DNA of 64,000 nt from contig JAZTWX010000001.1 in NCBI GenBank assembly GCA_045636125.1, forward strand, positions 22,536-86,535, given 5' to 3'. The translations under genes and the position numbers were made by a program. Of the stretch, positions 62,249 through 64,000 are shown piece after piece. Each line of letters starts with the position of its first letter. Position 1 is the stretch's first letter. The notes under the pieces were generated by a model, which worked only from the letters and a program-made list of their open reading frames with translations, did not search any database and had not been told where the DNA came from. This DNA comes from HGM04593 sp045636125. Lineage in GTDB: Bacteria > Bacteroidota > Bacteroidia > Bacteroidales > Bacteroidaceae.

Positions 62249-62707
62249 TTACTCACCTACAATCTCTTTGTATGCGGGAATTTCACTCAAAAAGGTATAG
62301 CTGTTCTTTTCGTAATCCATTTTACAGCAATAATGTTGCAGGCCGTTGCTCACAATTAAGTAATCGACGCGAAGAACAATATTGTAACGTGCAATCTGTG
62401 CAAAAACCTTTGCATCAATCTTCACGCTTGGCGCCTTGTACTCAACAATCACTCGCGGGCGCAAAGCCTTGTCGTAAACAACCGTGTCGCAACGTTTTTT
62501 AGTGCCATTGAGCTCTATGGCAACCTCGTTGGCTGTGAGAGCGGCAGGGTAGCCCTTAGAGGTGAGCAGCATATTCACAAAATGCTGGCGCACCCACTCC
62601 TCGGGGGTGAGGGCAACATAACAGCGGCGCAACGGGTCGAATATCTGCTGCTTGCCGCCGGTTGTTGTTATCTTTGCCTCGTATGTGGGGAGATTGAGTG
62701 TGGGCAT
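62249..62707 (-). CDS. stand-alone HsdR-N-like nuclease-fold protein
   Basis: A 152-residue protein resembling the N-terminal domain of type I restriction HsdR. It has FDPLRRCYVALTPEEWVRQHF, then RCDTVVYDKALRPRVIVEYKAP, a PD-(D/E)xK-like core (D in CDTV, E-x-K in EYK). No helicase, HsdM or HsdS gene is near, so it is not a restriction system. I recall the same small gene beside holA in other Bacteroidota, pointing to a housekeeping DNA role. Start set at 62707 (MPTLNLPTYEAK), the usual opening of these proteins. Confidence 0.82.
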   Translation of the reverse strand: MPTLNLPTYEAKITTTGGKQQIFDPLRRCYVALTPEEWVRQHFVNMLLTSKGYPAALTANEVAIELNGTKKRCDTVVYDKALRPRVIVEYKAPSVKIDAKVFAQIARYNIVLRVDYLIVSNGLQHYCCKMDYEKNSYTFLSEIPAYKEIVGE

Positions 62708-62783
62708 AGTGTGTTTTTGTGCTGCGTTGTTACTTTTTTGTCTGTCGGGAGTGAAAAACAATTTTATATTCGCCCATTTGCAT

Positions 62784-62791
62784 TATCTTTG
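62784..62791 (+). promoter_or_regulatory. -7 element of holA
   Basis: TATCTTTG, an exact TAnnTTTG match, 48 bases before holA. A second TATATTCG is at 62766-62773. Confidence 0.6.
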
Positions 62792-62839
62792 CAACGAGCG
62801 CAATTATTTGTGGTATCAAAGATAATCGAAAAGCATTAT

Positions 62840-63853
62840 ATGGCAAAATATACATACGATTCAATATTTACCGAACTTAAAAAAGGTGTCTACCGCCCCG
62901 TTTACTATCTTATGGGCGAAGAGGCTTATTATACCGACCGCATAACCGACTACATTGCCTCGCACGCTTTGAGCGAGGATGAGCAGGGGTTCAACCAAAC
63001 GGTGTTTTATGGCCTCGACACGAACATTGACACTATTATCACTGCGGCAAAGCGTTTCCCTATGATGGCCGAAAGACAGGTTATTATTGTGAAAGAGGCG
63101 CAGATGTTGAAGAACATCGATAATCTCCTGTATTACCTGCAGGCGCCGCAGCCATCGACAGTGCTTGTGTTTGCCCACAAGAACGGCTCGCTCGACAAAA
63201 GAAAGAAAGTCACTGCCGAGCTCGAACGTTCGGCCGTGTTGCTCGACAGCAAGAAATGCCGCCAAGAGCAGCTGCCACAGTTCATAACATCGTATATGCG
63301 CGAGAAGGGGCTCACTGCCGACAACAAATCAATATCTATGCTGTGCGAGAGCATAGGTGCCGACCTTTGCCGCATTGCAAGTGAAATTGACAAGCTCTCT
63401 ATTGCACTGCCTGCCGGGAACACCGCCGTAACACCGGAGCTTATAGAGGAGCACGTTGGCATAAGCAAGGAGTTCAATAATTTTGAGTTGCAGAATGCAA
63501 TTGTACACAAGGATGTGTACAAGGCCAACCGCATTATAAATTACTTTGCGCAGAACCCGAAGAACAACCCCATACAGATGACACTGGCAATACTTTTCAG
63601 TTTCTTCTCCAATGTGATGATGGCCTACTATGCTCCCGAAAAGACCGAGCGTGGAGTGGCAGCCTTCCTGGGGCTTAAATCGACGTGGGGCGTGGGCGAC
63701 TATATCACCACAATGAAAAACTACCGCGCCGTTCACATTATGGAGGTTCTTCACCTCATACGCCTTGCCGACGCACAGTCGAAAGGTGCCGAAGGTGCCA
63801 CAATTCCCAACAGCGAGATTATGCGGGAGCTGCTATACAAGATTATGCATTAA
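62840..63853 (+). CDS. holA: DNA polymerase III delta subunit
   Basis: A 337-residue clamp-loader subunit. It opens YDSIFTELKKGVYRPVYYLMGEEAYYTDRI (HolA domain I), has KRFPMMAERQVIIVKEAQML (about 72-91) and a C-terminal collar domain. It opens the sliding beta clamp together with the tau/gamma and delta-prime subunits. ATG 62840 is chosen from homology of this opening; the frame is open upstream through the divergent gene. Ends 7 bases before a repeat copy. Confidence 0.95.
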   Translation: MAKYTYDSIFTELKKGVYRPVYYLMGEEAYYTDRITDYIASHALSEDEQGFNQTVFYGLDTNIDTIITAAKRFPMMAERQVIIVKEAQMLKNIDNLLYYLQAPQPSTVLVFAHKNGSLDKRKKVTAELERSAVLLDSKKCRQEQLPQFITSYMREKGLTADNKSISMLCESIGADLCRIASEIDKLSIALPAGNTAVTPELIEEHVGISKEFNNFELQNAIVHKDVYKANRIINYFAQNPKNNPIQMTLAILFSFFSNVMMAYYAPEKTERGVAAFLGLKSTWGVGDYITTMKNYRAVHIMEVLHLIRLADAQSKGAEGATIPNSEIMRELLYKIMH

Positions 63854-63860
63854 AAAAATA

Positions 63861-63956
63861 GGTAATAATATAGCAGTTGACCCATTTTTAGAAAACACTG
63901 CGTATGTGTCATATCGAACGTATGTGAGATATCTCGTATATAGTTTTTTGAGATCC
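63861..63956. repeat. second copy of the element at 784 (left 96 bp)
   Basis: Identical to 783-878 except at two positions, and in the same orientation, beginning 7 bases after the holA stop. After 63956 the two copies diverge, so this copy has a different interior or lacks its right end, which may lie beyond the window. Confidence 0.85.
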
Positions 63957-64000
63957 TTTGACAATCCTTGCTTGTCGCAACCCACGCGGCAACACTTTTA

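Noticed and set aside
62249..62707. Type I restriction-modification system
   Set aside because: Only the small HsdR N-terminal domain is present; helicase, methylase and specificity genes are absent.

Overview
The window is chromosomal DNA from a member of the order Bacteroidales (phylum Bacteroidota), probably close to Prevotellaceae or Muribaculaceae; I cannot fix the genus. The evidence is a complete Bat aerotolerance operon, a type III glutamine synthetase, an oxaloacetate decarboxylase alpha chain of the Bacteroidales kind, a BspA-like leucine-rich-repeat surface protein, an S16 protein with a long Ala/Glu/Lys tail, many lipoproteins with Cys at the end of a short signal, and promoters of the form TTG-N19-TAnnTTTG, which are specific to this phylum. 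Most of the window is ordinary core genome, densely packed and cut into short operons.

Layout. 1-1060: the end of an unknown gene, an atypical radical SAM protein, a 150-bp element with inverted ends, and tRNA-Ala(GGC). 1358-8533 (+): EttA, then aminotransferase, phenylacetate-CoA ligase, ACT protein, a small membrane protein and a GH20 hexosaminidase. 8618-11164 (+): AsmA-like protein. 11367-16842 (+): lepA, ftsY, rimO, HU, and an HU protein fused through a membrane segment to LysM. 16952-25929 (+): MoxR ATPase, DUF58 protein, BatD-like protein, BatA, BatB, BatC, BatD, BatE and a PAP2-like membrane protein that appears to have lost its catalytic residues. 25923-26420 (-) editing deacylase; 26583-29390 (+) M16 protease. 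29432-39920 (-): three envelope proteins, an S41-like lipoprotein, rpsP, a five-gene operon (M3 peptidase, lipoprotein, dCMP deaminase, S41 protease, thioredoxin-like lipoprotein) and nagA. 40412-45132 (+): glutamine synthetase III, NhaC-type antiporter, riboflavin synthase and nitroreductase. 45203-50447 (-): BspA-like protein and oxaloacetate decarboxylase alpha. 50944-56312 (+): three tandem acyl-CoA ligases. 56422-56798: GC-rich tandem repeats, a long hairpin and tRNA-Ser(CGA). 57006-62169 (+): unknown lipoprotein, nitrilase-family amidase, indolepyruvate oxidoreductase alpha and beta, and a sugar kinase. 62249-63853: orphan HsdR-N protein (-) divergent from holA (+). The window ends in a second copy of the element seen at its start.

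How the genes fit together. Aminotransferase, PaaK and the ACT protein near the left end, and the amidase with IorAB near the right end, form the two halves of a route between aromatic amino acids, aryl-pyruvates, arylacetyl-CoA and arylacetates. GH20 hexosaminidase, NagA and the NahK-like kinase serve amino-sugar use. The Bat block, the HU-LysM fusion, AsmA, the proteases and lipoproteins all concern the envelope. I found no CRISPR array, phage, transposase or complete restriction system. The most unusual items are the HU-membrane-LysM fusion, the degenerate PAP2 protein at the end of the Bat operon, the compositional mosaic in the BspA-like gene, the tandem acyl-CoA ligases, and two intergenic repeat families.
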